Source: Bacteroidota bacterium
Lineage (GTDB): Bacteria; Bacteroidota; Bacteroidia; Chitinophagales; Chitinophagaceae
DNA length: 64,000 bases
NCBI GenBank assembly: GCA_016868815.1
Contig: VGFQ01000001.1
Span: 429,718 to 493,717, forward strand
Direction: 5' to 3'
Below the pieces are notes generated by a model, which saw only the letters and a program-made list of their open reading frames with translations, was not told the DNA's origin and did no database searches. Of this stretch, positions 36,789-43,410 are shown piece by piece (the first letter of the stretch is position 1; the number at the start of each line of letters is the position of its first letter). The position numbers and the translations under genes were made by a program.

Positions 36789-36820
36789 CTAAAATATTTA
36801 GTATTTTGGATTCCAGCAAA
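36789..36820 (-). promoter_or_regulatory. Candidate umuDC promoter with overlapping inverted-repeat operator
   Basis: On the minus strand TTTG (36820-36817), a 20-base spacer and TATTTTAG (36796-36789) give a near-consensus Bacteroidota -33/-7 pair. The start of transcription would be about 12 bases before the ATG. The inverted repeat AAAATA-N5-TATTTT (36791-36807) overlaps the -7 box and spacer, the position expected for an SOS repressor site. The operator role is inference. Confidence 0.5.
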
Positions 36821-36980
36821 CCCTGCTCAAATTTTTTCGTCGACGGGCGCCCTGCCGCGAGGGTGCATTGACAACCACTGACCGTCTCTTACCCGTCCCC
36901 GGCGGTCGAAAAAGCCTATGGGATGGAGGAAAATCTAAGGGCAGCCCGAGGATGCACACGAGGGGCAGCCTCCTCCTCGC

Positions 36981-37838
36981 ATGACATTTACCAAAAACTT
37001 ACCCATGCCGCACAGCGAACCCAACGCCGCCACCATGATGGAAAGACTCCATATGGAGAACGACTTCATGAAGATGAAACTGATGCTGGAACACGGAGCC
37101 CGGTTCCAGAGAGGAGCCAGGGATAAAGGGCTAGACCCTGCCACAGAATTTGCCTTGCTCAAACAAGTCCTTGCCTTCGAAGAAGAACATCCCCCAGGCA
37201 GGCGGAAGACCGTCTTTGAGCAACTGGGGCGGCCGGCCGACATACGACCGGTGCATGAACTGGCCGATGGAGAGGTGGAAGAGGCCCTCTCGGCGTTGCA
37301 ACAGCGGCTTCAAAGAGGCGGCATCTATCTGTCGGCCTTGAGCAGCGATGTCGCCCCCCGGGAGCTCTACCGCTTCATCATGGAAGAGCTCATGCACGTA
37401 GAAATCTGCAGCGCCGAGGGACCGAGCAGGCATCGCTTTATATATGATGAGTTCCACCCGGAGCCCCGCCACCAGAACGCACGCACCGCTGTAGAACTAT
37501 GCATCCGCCTCATCTTACAGAAGCAGAACCTGCTGTATATGTTCCCTGCCGGTAGGCCGCTGCAGCTCAACCAGCACGAGCGCCTCGGCGAAACGGAATT
37601 CCGGCGCAAGGTATTCGACTTCAAGTCGCGGTACGAGGATATTGTCTCCGTCAAAGTCGAAGTGATACGCACCGAACTGCGCGACAGCCACTGCCGCATC
37701 ACCGGCACCCACGTCACTGGCCTATGCCTGGAAGGCCGATGCGACATGGTGAAAGACGGCTGGGAAGTTGCTTTCCGGCAGGGGCGGCATGGGGAATGGC
37801 TGATTGCAAGCGTGCAGATCAAAGGGATTGACCTGTGA
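36981..37838 (+). CDS. Conserved-looking protein of unknown function
   Basis: I do not recognise this 285-residue protein. It is soluble, with no signal peptide or membrane helix. The N-terminal third (about 20-110) is charged and helical; a middle part (RELYRFIMEELMHVEICSAE near 128-147) is followed by FIYDEFHPEPRHQN. The last 70 residues (VEVIRTELRDSHCRITGTHV, ending in WLIASVQIKGIDL) have the alternating pattern of a small beta-sheet domain, perhaps NTF2-like. The start ATG at 36981 or an internal ATG at 37005 are both possible. It faces away from umuD and precedes a NagX paralogue. Function is not assigned. Confidence 0.6.
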   Translation: MTFTKNLPMPHSEPNAATMMERLHMENDFMKMKLMLEHGARFQRGARDKGLDPATEFALLKQVLAFEEEHPPGRRKTVFEQLGRPADIRPVHELADGEVEEALSALQQRLQRGGIYLSALSSDVAPRELYRFIMEELMHVEICSAEGPSRHRFIYDEFHPEPRHQNARTAVELCIRLILQKQNLLYMFPAGRPLQLNQHERLGETEFRRKVFDFKSRYEDIVSVKVEVIRTELRDSHCRITGTHVTGLCLEGRCDMVKDGWEVAFRQGRHGEWLIASVQIKGIDL

Positions 37839-37916
37839 GAAAACGGATACCATCGCCCGCAGGCCTGTTGCCAGCCAGCCATCTGGAATTCCAGCCAGTT
37901 ACCTATATTGAAGGGT

Positions 37917-39038
37917 ATGAGCACATCTATAGACAAAAGACACCTGGCCCTGGATATTCTGAGGGGAATGACCGTTTGCTTCATGATCATTGTGAACAGC
38001 CCAGGGCCGGGGGCAACTCCATTCTCGCCGCTGGAACATGCAGCCTGGCATGGGTTCACACCGACAGACCTAGTCTTCCCGACCTTCCTGTTCGTCGTGG
38101 GAAATGCCATGGCCTTTACACTCCCCAGGATGCAGGGGCTGGGCAGCGGCGCCTTCCTGTTGAAAGTCATGTCCCGTACCCTCGTCATCTTCCTCCTTGG
38201 ATACCTGATGTATTGGTTCCCATTTGTCCGCCAGGGGGCCGATGGGGCATGGTCCCCCGCGCCTATCAGCCATACCCGAATCCTGGGTGTACTGCAGCGC
38301 ATCGCCCTCTGCTATGGCATCGCAGCTCTGCTCATCCGGTACCTGCCCGAATGCCAGCTTCGACGCACCGGCACGCTCCTGCTGTTGGGATACTGGGCAG
38401 CGCTGGCCTGGGGGGGAGACTATTCCATGACAGGCAATTTAGGGCACCAGCTGGACAAGACCGTGCTGGGCGAAAACCATCTCTACCATGGCGAAGGCGT
38501 TGCCTTCGACCCAGAAGGGTTGTTGAGCACGCTGCCCGCCGTGGTGAACGTACTCATCGGATACCTGGCAGGCATCTTCGTACGCCGACAGAGAGCGTCT
38601 TATGAGACCATCGCCCGCCTGGCCCTGGCAGGCGCAACCCTGGTGGCCGTCGCCTATGGCTGGAACAACCTGTTCCCGATCAATAAGAAACTGTGGACTA
38701 GCTCGTTTGTGCTCTACACCACGGGGCTTGACTTAATCATCCTGGCAGGACTCATCCAACGAACGGAGGTGTCGGCAGTACCTCGATGGACAAGGTTCTT
38801 CACCGTATTCGGTCGGAACCCACTGGCCATCTACCTGCTCTCCGAACTCCTACTCACCAGCCTGTGGACCATCCCTGCCCAGTCTGGCACCAACCTTTGT
38901 GAAAGCCTCAACGCCAGCTTCTTCCAACGCATCGCACCCGGCCCCTGGGGATCGTTCCTCTTTGCCCTATCCATGATGCTTTTTTGTTGGACTGTCGGGT
39001 GGGTGATGGACCGAAAGAAGATCTATTGGAAGGTATAG
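37917..39038 (+). CDS. NagX/HGSNAT-like membrane acyltransferase (copy 2)
   Basis: The ATG at 37917 (MSTSIDKRHLALDILRG) is chosen; the codon nine bases upstream is TTG. The 373-residue protein has about ten membrane helices. It has HAAWHGFTPTDLVFPTFLF near 43-61, LGVLQRIALCYGIAAL near 125, FDPEGLLSTLPAVVNVLIG near 200, FGRNPLAIYLLSE near 305 and a C-terminal DRKKIYWKV. It parallels copy 1 at 31878 throughout. Its role in moving acetyl groups onto amino sugars is inferred from the family. It follows the unknown protein by 78 bases. Confidence 0.85.
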   Translation: MSTSIDKRHLALDILRGMTVCFMIIVNSPGPGATPFSPLEHAAWHGFTPTDLVFPTFLFVVGNAMAFTLPRMQGLGSGAFLLKVMSRTLVIFLLGYLMYWFPFVRQGADGAWSPAPISHTRILGVLQRIALCYGIAALLIRYLPECQLRRTGTLLLLGYWAALAWGGDYSMTGNLGHQLDKTVLGENHLYHGEGVAFDPEGLLSTLPAVVNVLIGYLAGIFVRRQRASYETIARLALAGATLVAVAYGWNNLFPINKKLWTSSFVLYTTGLDLIILAGLIQRTEVSAVPRWTRFFTVFGRNPLAIYLLSELLLTSLWTIPAQSGTNLCESLNASFFQRIAPGPWGSFLFALSMMLFCWTVGWVMDRKKIYWKV

Positions 39039-39042
39039 GTGG

Positions 39043-39831
39043 TCAATCGGCCACGGCCGGCAACTCGGCATACTCGAAAGGCTCCGTTGGGTCGGACGCC
39101 TCTCGAAAATCTTTTCGGATGGTATAGGCATGCATCTGTTCTGAAGGGTACTGATAAGTGACCATCGTCCGAATGCGCTCCGCGGGCAGGCCATCCTGTA
39201 TCCATTCCCAGGCTAGGTCGTCGTTCAAGATCAACGGCATCCGCTTCCGGCGGTTATGGACCTGTTGCATGAGGGCATTGGCAGCCGTCGTGACCATCGT
39301 GAAAGTATCCATCGCCTCCCCCGTCTCACGGTCGGCCCAGGGCTGCCAGATGCCGGCTATAAAGAAATACTCCCTGTCTGGCAGCACGATGCGATAGGGA
39401 TAGGCCTTGTCCTTCTTCATCCCCGGAGCCGTATAATGCCGCCACTCATAAAAGCCGGAAGACAGCACCAGACAACGTCGGTGCAATGCCGCCTGCCGGT
39501 AGCTCACCTTATCGAGCATCTCCTCTCCAATGGCATTTAGCGTATTGCGCGGCAGATCCTTCCGGCCAGTCTTCGGGTTCAGGCCACCATGGCGGAAATG
39601 GTCCAGCTCCGTCCAGGTATGTATAAAAGAAGGAATCAACTCCCAGTGCATCGACGTCAAGACGACATCCTTGCCTCCGTCAATCGGCTTCAGGACGGGC
39701 CAACTGCCATAGGCAAAGCCACTCAGCAATGGGCGCTGCAAAGCTTCCGAAAACACACCGATCTCTATCTCCAGCTGCTTCAGGCGGATGTGTTGCGCAT
39801 AGTGTACATCGATGCCATTGTAAAAACACAT
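39043..39831 (-). CDS. SOS response-associated peptidase family protein (SRAP; HMCES/YedK-like)
   Basis: The 262-residue protein begins Met-Cys, and Cys2 is the residue that crosslinks to abasic sites in HMCES/YedK after Met removal. Further marks are PRNTLNAIGEEML near 107, the catalytic glutamate in LVLSSGFYEWRHY near 133 and the QVHNRRKRMPLIL segment near 202, which holds the active-site histidine. The protein shields abasic sites in single-stranded DNA. Its place 2.3 kb from umuDC suggests a small damage-response neighbourhood, though the two are not one operon. It converges on the NagX copy 2 gene with four bases between stops. Confidence 0.9.
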   Translation of the reverse strand: MCFYNGIDVHYAQHIRLKQLEIEIGVFSEALQRPLLSGFAYGSWPVLKPIDGGKDVVLTSMHWELIPSFIHTWTELDHFRHGGLNPKTGRKDLPRNTLNAIGEEMLDKVSYRQAALHRRCLVLSSGFYEWRHYTAPGMKKDKAYPYRIVLPDREYFFIAGIWQPWADRETGEAMDTFTMVTTAANALMQQVHNRRKRMPLILNDDLAWEWIQDGLPAERIRTMVTYQYPSEQMHAYTIRKDFREASDPTEPFEYAELPAVAD

Positions 39832-39950
39832 ACCTACAAATTACACCGAATGCCAGCATCCTTTGCATCAAAAAGCCTGTGAAGAAAAAGGCCTGGAAGG
39901 CCCGACAGTATAAAATCCGGAATAATCCTTTATTTCGCCTCATTCCAGGC

Positions 39951-40388
39951 ATGACCGACGAATATTTCATGCGACTCGCCCTGGCAGAGGCCCGTAAAGC
40001 CTTTGCCGCAGGGGAAGTGCCCGTCGGGGCCATCATCACCGTGGGAGAACAGGTGCTCTCCCGGGGCCACAACATGGTGGAGAAACTCAACGATGCCACC
40101 GCCCACGCCGAGATGATCGCGCTGACATCAGCCTTTGAGCGGCTTGGGTCAAAATACCTCCCAGATGCCACCTTGTATGTGACCGTCGAGCCCTGCCTAA
40201 TGTGTACCGGCGCCATCTACTGGTCCAAACTGGCACGCGTAGTCTGGGGTACGGATGATGAAAAAAACGGTCACCGGCGCATCACCTGCGACGCCTGGCC
40301 CTTTCATCCCAAAACATCCCTCTCCAAAGGTATCCTGGACGAAGAGGCCTCCTCATTGCTGAGAGAATTCTTCCAGTCGAAACGTTGA
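39951..40388 (+). CDS. tadA: tRNA-specific adenosine deaminase
   Basis: The start is the ATG at 39951 ([18 protein letters not shown]), giving 145 residues; the longer frame from 39729 runs into the divergent SRAP gene. Zinc-site motifs are [10 protein letters not shown] near 53 with the proton-shuttle glutamate, and [14 protein letters not shown] near 82 with the two cysteines. It converts adenosine-34 of tRNA-Arg(ACG) to inosine. It is divergent from the SRAP gene across 119 bases. The 102-base gap to the dismutase carries a promoter-like box. Confidence 0.93.
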   Translation: MTDEYFMRLALAEARKAFAAGEVPVGAIITVGEQVLSRGHNMVEKLNDATAHAEMIALTSAFERLGSKYLPDATLYVTVEPCLMCTGAIYWSKLARVVWGTDDEKNGHRRITCDAWPFHPKTSLSKGILDEEASSLLREFFQSKR

Positions 40389-40459
40389 AAGGCAAGCTGC
40401 CCGCCATGCAAGGTTTGAAGAGAAAAGGGAGGGCCGTTCCTTGCTCCATCGATTCGATG

Positions 40460-40467
40460 TACTTTTG
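40460..40467 (+). promoter_or_regulatory. Candidate -7 promoter element of the superoxide dismutase gene
   Basis: TACTTTTG is an exact TAnnTTTG match 23 bases upstream of the ATG. A partial -33 (CTTG at 40440-40443) lies 16 bases before it. The predicted 5' leader is about 17 bases. Confidence 0.5.
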
Positions 40468-40490
40468 CATTCCATCAAACTTTCATCACC

Positions 40491-41093
40491 ATGCCATTCA
40501 CACTCACCCCGCTGCCCTATGCCCACGATGCCCTGGAACCGCATATCGACACGCTGACGATGCAGATCCATCACGGGAAGCACCATCAGGCCTACGTCGA
40601 CAACCTAAATAAAGCCATCACCGGGACTACCCACGAAGGTAAGTCCATCGAAGAACTGGTGGCGGCCGCCGGCGCCATCTCTCCGGCCGTCCGGAACAAT
40701 GGCGGCGGACATTGGAACCATACCTTCTTCTGGGAAAGCCTCTCCCCTCAGGGTGGCGGGCAGCCCGGCGGCGCACTAGCACAAGCCATCGATGCGGCCT
40801 TCGGATCCTTTGACGCCTTCCGCGAGAAGTTTAACCAGGCAGGCATGACTCGCTTCGGCAGCGGCTGGGCATGGCTGATCGTCAAAGATGGGGCGCTGGA
40901 AATAACCAGCAGCCCCAACCAGGACAACCCGCTCATGGACATCGCAGACCGCAAAGGACGTCCCATCCTTGGCGTAGATGTCTGGGAACATGCCTATTAC
41001 TTGAAGTACCAGAACCGCAGGGCCGAATACCTGGGCGCTTTCTGGAACGTCATTGACTGGAATAAAATATCCCAAAGATTTGCAGCCCACTAG
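40491..41093 (+). CDS. Superoxide dismutase, Fe/Mn family
   Basis: The 200-residue protein shows [17 protein letters not shown] near 24-40 (first metal histidine), [18 protein letters not shown] near 68-85 (second) and [19 protein letters not shown] near 162-180 (Asp and His ligands). It disproportionates superoxide in the cytoplasm; no signal peptide is present. The metal cannot be settled by eye between iron, manganese and cambialistic use. It is monocistronic, with its own promoter-like box and a strong downstream terminator. Confidence 0.95.
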   Translation: MPFTLTPLPYAHDALEPHIDTLTMQIHHGKHHQAYVDNLNKAITGTTHEGKSIEELVAAAGAISPAVRNNGGGHWNHTFFWESLSPQGGGQPGGALAQAIDAAFGSFDAFREKFNQAGMTRFGSGWAWLIVKDGALEITSSPNQDNPLMDIADRKGRPILGVDVWEHAYYLKYQNRRAEYLGAFWNVIDWNKISQRFAAH

Positions 41094-41128
41094 AAGGACA
41101 AGCAATTGCACTCATACTCCTATCCATT

Positions 41129-41154
41129 GCCCGGGCCTGCCCCGGGCTTTTTTT
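41129..41154 (+). terminator. Rho-independent terminator of the superoxide dismutase gene
   Basis: GCCCGGG (41129-41135), a five-base loop and CCCGGGC (41141-41147) are followed by seven T. It lies 36 bases after the dismutase stop and also separates it from the convergent rpmH-rnpA-yidD unit. Confidence 0.85.
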
Positions 41155-41173
41155 GGCTCGGCAAGCGGATGCC

Positions 41174-41437
41174 CTAGGGTACCGGGTCGTACCCTGACCC
41201 ACCACAGGGATGGCATCTGGACAACCGGGCAAGGGTCAACCTAAACCCTTTGAACAACCCATGCTTGCGCAAGGCCTGGATGCTATACGCTGAACAGGTA
41301 GGGGTATATCGACAGCTGGCCGGTATCCACGGCGAGAGGGCAAGCTGATAGAAACGGATCAGCAGGATGAGGGGTACCGCGAGGACCCGTGCAATCCACC
41401 GATACGGCTGTCGTGTAGTGTCAGACAATATGCCCAT
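41174..41437 (-). CDS. yidD: Membrane protein insertion efficiency factor YidD
   Basis: The 87-residue protein has the family core [20 protein letters not shown] near 26-45, followed by [15 protein letters not shown] and [17 protein letters not shown] near the end, with conserved cysteines. It is a small amphipathic inner-membrane-associated protein that helps YidC-dependent insertion. The start ATG at 41437 overlaps the rnpA end by 17 bases, the usual rpmH-rnpA-yidD arrangement. Confidence 0.93.
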   Translation of the reverse strand: MGILSDTTRQPYRWIARVLAVPLILLIRFYQLALSPWIPASCRYTPTCSAYSIQALRKHGLFKGFRLTLARLSRCHPCGGSGYDPVP

Positions 41438-41819
41438 ATCTGTTGGTTAGACGCTCGATCACTTGGCCAACCTGACCGTAGAGGTCGGCATAGTCAGGCA
41501 AGACCCGTCCCGTATAGAGCAGGAAGATGTCGAGCCCCCCTCCCTCTGGTTGCCCATTTATCTCCAGCAAACCAGCCTGCCGCCTCCAGGCCTCACGCAT
41601 CAAGCGCTTGACCCGGTTACGGTCGACGGAGCGGCGGAATGTCCGGGTACTCACACCGAAGCCAGCTTTGACACTTGCGGCCCGGGCAGGGTCCTTGAGG
41701 TGATGGACCCGCAGGAATCCCACTTGCAGGCACTCACCGCTGCCAAAGACAGCCGCTATGCGCTTCCGGCTCTTCAACCGCTGGTCAGCTCCCAGTCTCT
41801 GAGGAAAGGACGATGGCAT
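41421..41819 (-). CDS. rnpA: Ribonuclease P protein component
   Basis: The 132-residue basic protein has an [20 protein letters not shown] start (near 14-33) and the RNA-binding RNR signature, here [18 protein letters not shown] near 65-82. It supports the RNase P RNA in maturing tRNA 5' ends. It lies 78 bases downstream of rpmH and overlaps yidD. Confidence 0.93.
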   Translation of the reverse strand: MPSSFPQRLGADQRLKSRKRIAAVFGSGECLQVGFLRVHHLKDPARAASVKAGFGVSTRTFRRSVDRNRVKRLMREAWRRQAGLLEINGQPEGGGLDIFLLYTGRVLPDYADLYGQVGQVIERLTNRYGHIV

Positions 41820-41897
41820 GCCGAGAGATTGCTACAACGAAAATAGCTCCAAGTGGGGATCAGGAGCTATCATATCTTACTTAGCGAGGAGCAGTGG

Positions 41898-42053
41898 CTA
41901 TTTCTGCCTGAACTCGTCGGAGACGGTCAGCTTATGCCTTCCCTTGCGGCGGCGGCTGGCCAACACCTTGCGGCCATTAGCCGACTGCATACGCTTTCGG
42001 AATCCATGGACCGACTTACGGCGGCGGCGATGCGGCTGGAATGTACGTTTCAT
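41898..42053 (-). CDS. rpmH: 50S ribosomal protein L34
   Basis: A 51-residue frame from ATG at 42053 to TAG at 41898 reads [20 protein letters not shown] and continues [31 protein letters not shown], unmistakably L34. It was found by translating the gap upstream of rnpA. A weak promoter-like TACCTTCG box lies about 100 bases upstream (42151-42158, minus). Confidence 0.97.
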   Translation of the reverse strand: MKRTFQPHRRRRKSVHGFRKRMQSANGRKVLASRRRKGRHKLTVSDEFRQK

Positions 42054-42215
42054 GCACTTAGCTTTTTCACATTGCGGGAATAGGACCGGGAGAACGATCC
42101 GTGGCTACCATTCAGCCCAGGCCACCACACCCGGACTATTGAAAGGAGGGCGAAGGTACGAAAAAGCGGGATTCCTCCTAACATTTCCATCTTATGTGTA
42201 GAGTCTGCCGACTGG

Positions 42216-42242
42216 CAACAAAGAAGGCTGCCCTCGGCAGCC
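42216..42242 (-). terminator. Terminator of the bamA-ompH-ompH transcript
   Basis: Reading the minus strand, GGCTGCC-GAG-GGCAGCC (42242-42226) is followed by a T-rich stretch, TTCTTTGTTG. It sits 32 bases after the stop of the last ompH gene. Confidence 0.8.
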
Positions 42243-42273
42243 TCCCAACAGCTTCTGTCTGATATCAAAGGGC

Positions 42274-42807
42274 TTACTTAGGAATAGCTGGCTTGGGTGG
42301 TGGCGCAGCCGCTGCCGTTAACTTCTTCTTGACAGCCGGTAGCAGATCGTCGGCATCCGGCTGCACCAGCAGGGCCTCTTTTCGAAACACATAGCCATAA
42401 CCTGCTGCCTTGGCTATTTCTTGGATCATGGCCGTAGCCTTTTGGGCGACCGGTGTCATGAGCTCCTCCTGGCGTTGCTGCATTTGCTGCTGGTAGCTGG
42501 ATTCAAAGCCCTGGAGCTCTGTGAGCAACTTTTTCATTTTCTCCCGGTTGGCAGTCCGGATGGCATTTGACCACTTGGCGGAATCAGCCTTGTAGATGCT
42601 ATCCTGTCGGTTGAGCTCGCGGAGCGTTTCCGCATAGTTGATCTGCAAGGCGCTGTCGAACTGAGCCATTTCAGTCATCGCCTTCTTGTATTCAGGCATC
42701 AGCTGTACCACTTCATCGACACTGACATACGCGATTTTCATTTGTGCGTTCACGGCAGTAGCAGCCATCAGGCAGGCTAACAGACCGAGGAAAATAGCTT
42801 TTCTCAT
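42274..42807 (-). CDS. OmpH/Skp-family periplasmic chaperone (copy 2)
   Basis: The 177-residue protein has a signal peptide (MRKAIFLGLLACLMAATAVN, cleaved near AQ). KIAYVSVDEVVQLMPEYKKA starts the mature part. Residues 50-125 form the long charged helical arms of Skp, and the protein ends in a proline/alanine tail. It chaperones outer-membrane proteins on the way to BamA. It follows the first ompH by 54 bases and is the last gene before a terminator. Confidence 0.9.
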   Translation of the reverse strand: MRKAIFLGLLACLMAATAVNAQMKIAYVSVDEVVQLMPEYKKAMTEMAQFDSALQINYAETLRELNRQDSIYKADSAKWSNAIRTANREKMKKLLTELQGFESSYQQQMQQRQEELMTPVAQKATAMIQEIAKAAGYGYVFRKEALLVQPDADDLLPAVKKKLTAAAAPPPKPAIPK

Positions 42808-42861
42808 TTTGTTCTATGCTTTTTGAATCAGAAGAGGGACGGATGGATGACCGTCAAGTGT

Positions 42862-43374
42862 TTATTTTACGCCCAGGGCCTTCAATACATCATCGCTGCG
42901 GTCCAGGCGAGGGTCGGCAAATATAACGGTTATTCCCTCACTTTTGTCCAAAATAAAGTCATACTGCCGGTCCACTGCCAGCTTTTGTATGGCATTGTAG
43001 ACACGGTCCTGTATCGGCTTGACCAGCTCCTGACGCTTGCGAAACAGATCGCCTTCGAAGCCAAATCGACGCTTCTGCAAGTCGCGCAGCTCCTTCTCCC
43101 GGTTGAAGAGCTCGTCTTCCCGTTTTTTACGCAGGGTTGGACTCAGCATGACCTGCTCGGATTCGAAACTCCGGTACATGGCATCCAGCTCCGACTGCTT
43201 TAGCTCGATTTCCTTTTGCCACTGTTCGCTGAATTGGTCGAGCTTCTTCTGCGCCTCCTTGTAGTCGGGCATACGCTCGAGGATATATTTGGTGTCGATG
43301 ACGGCGTAGCGCTGAGCATACCCCATCGTATTCAGCAGCAGGGCTGCCATTGCCATCAGGATGGACCTTGTCAT
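42862..43374 (-). CDS. OmpH/Skp-family periplasmic chaperone (copy 1)
   Basis: The 170-residue protein has a signal peptide (MTRSILMAMAALLLNTMGYA) and a Skp core beginning YAVIDTKYILERMPDYKEAQ. Long coiled-coil arms follow between about 45 and 120, and the end is FILDKSEGITVIFADPRLD. The order bamA-ompH-ompH is widespread in Bacteroidota. It binds unfolded outer-membrane proteins in the periplasm. Confidence 0.92.
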   Translation of the reverse strand: MTRSILMAMAALLLNTMGYAQRYAVIDTKYILERMPDYKEAQKKLDQFSEQWQKEIELKQSELDAMYRSFESEQVMLSPTLRKKREDELFNREKELRDLQKRRFGFEGDLFRKRQELVKPIQDRVYNAIQKLAVDRQYDFILDKSEGITVIFADPRLDRSDDVLKALGVK

Positions 43375-43410
43375 AGCCGTTGATTATTTTGTTGAGGATA
43401 GAAGGGCAGA

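Noticed and set aside
37835..38605. 256-residue open frame on the plus strand
   Set aside because: It overlaps the NagX copy 2 gene in another frame, is rich in proline and arginine without domains, and the overlapped frame has clear family motifs.
39729..39950. Long N-terminal extension of tadA
   Set aside because: It runs over the divergent SRAP gene, and the family start is the ATG at 39951.
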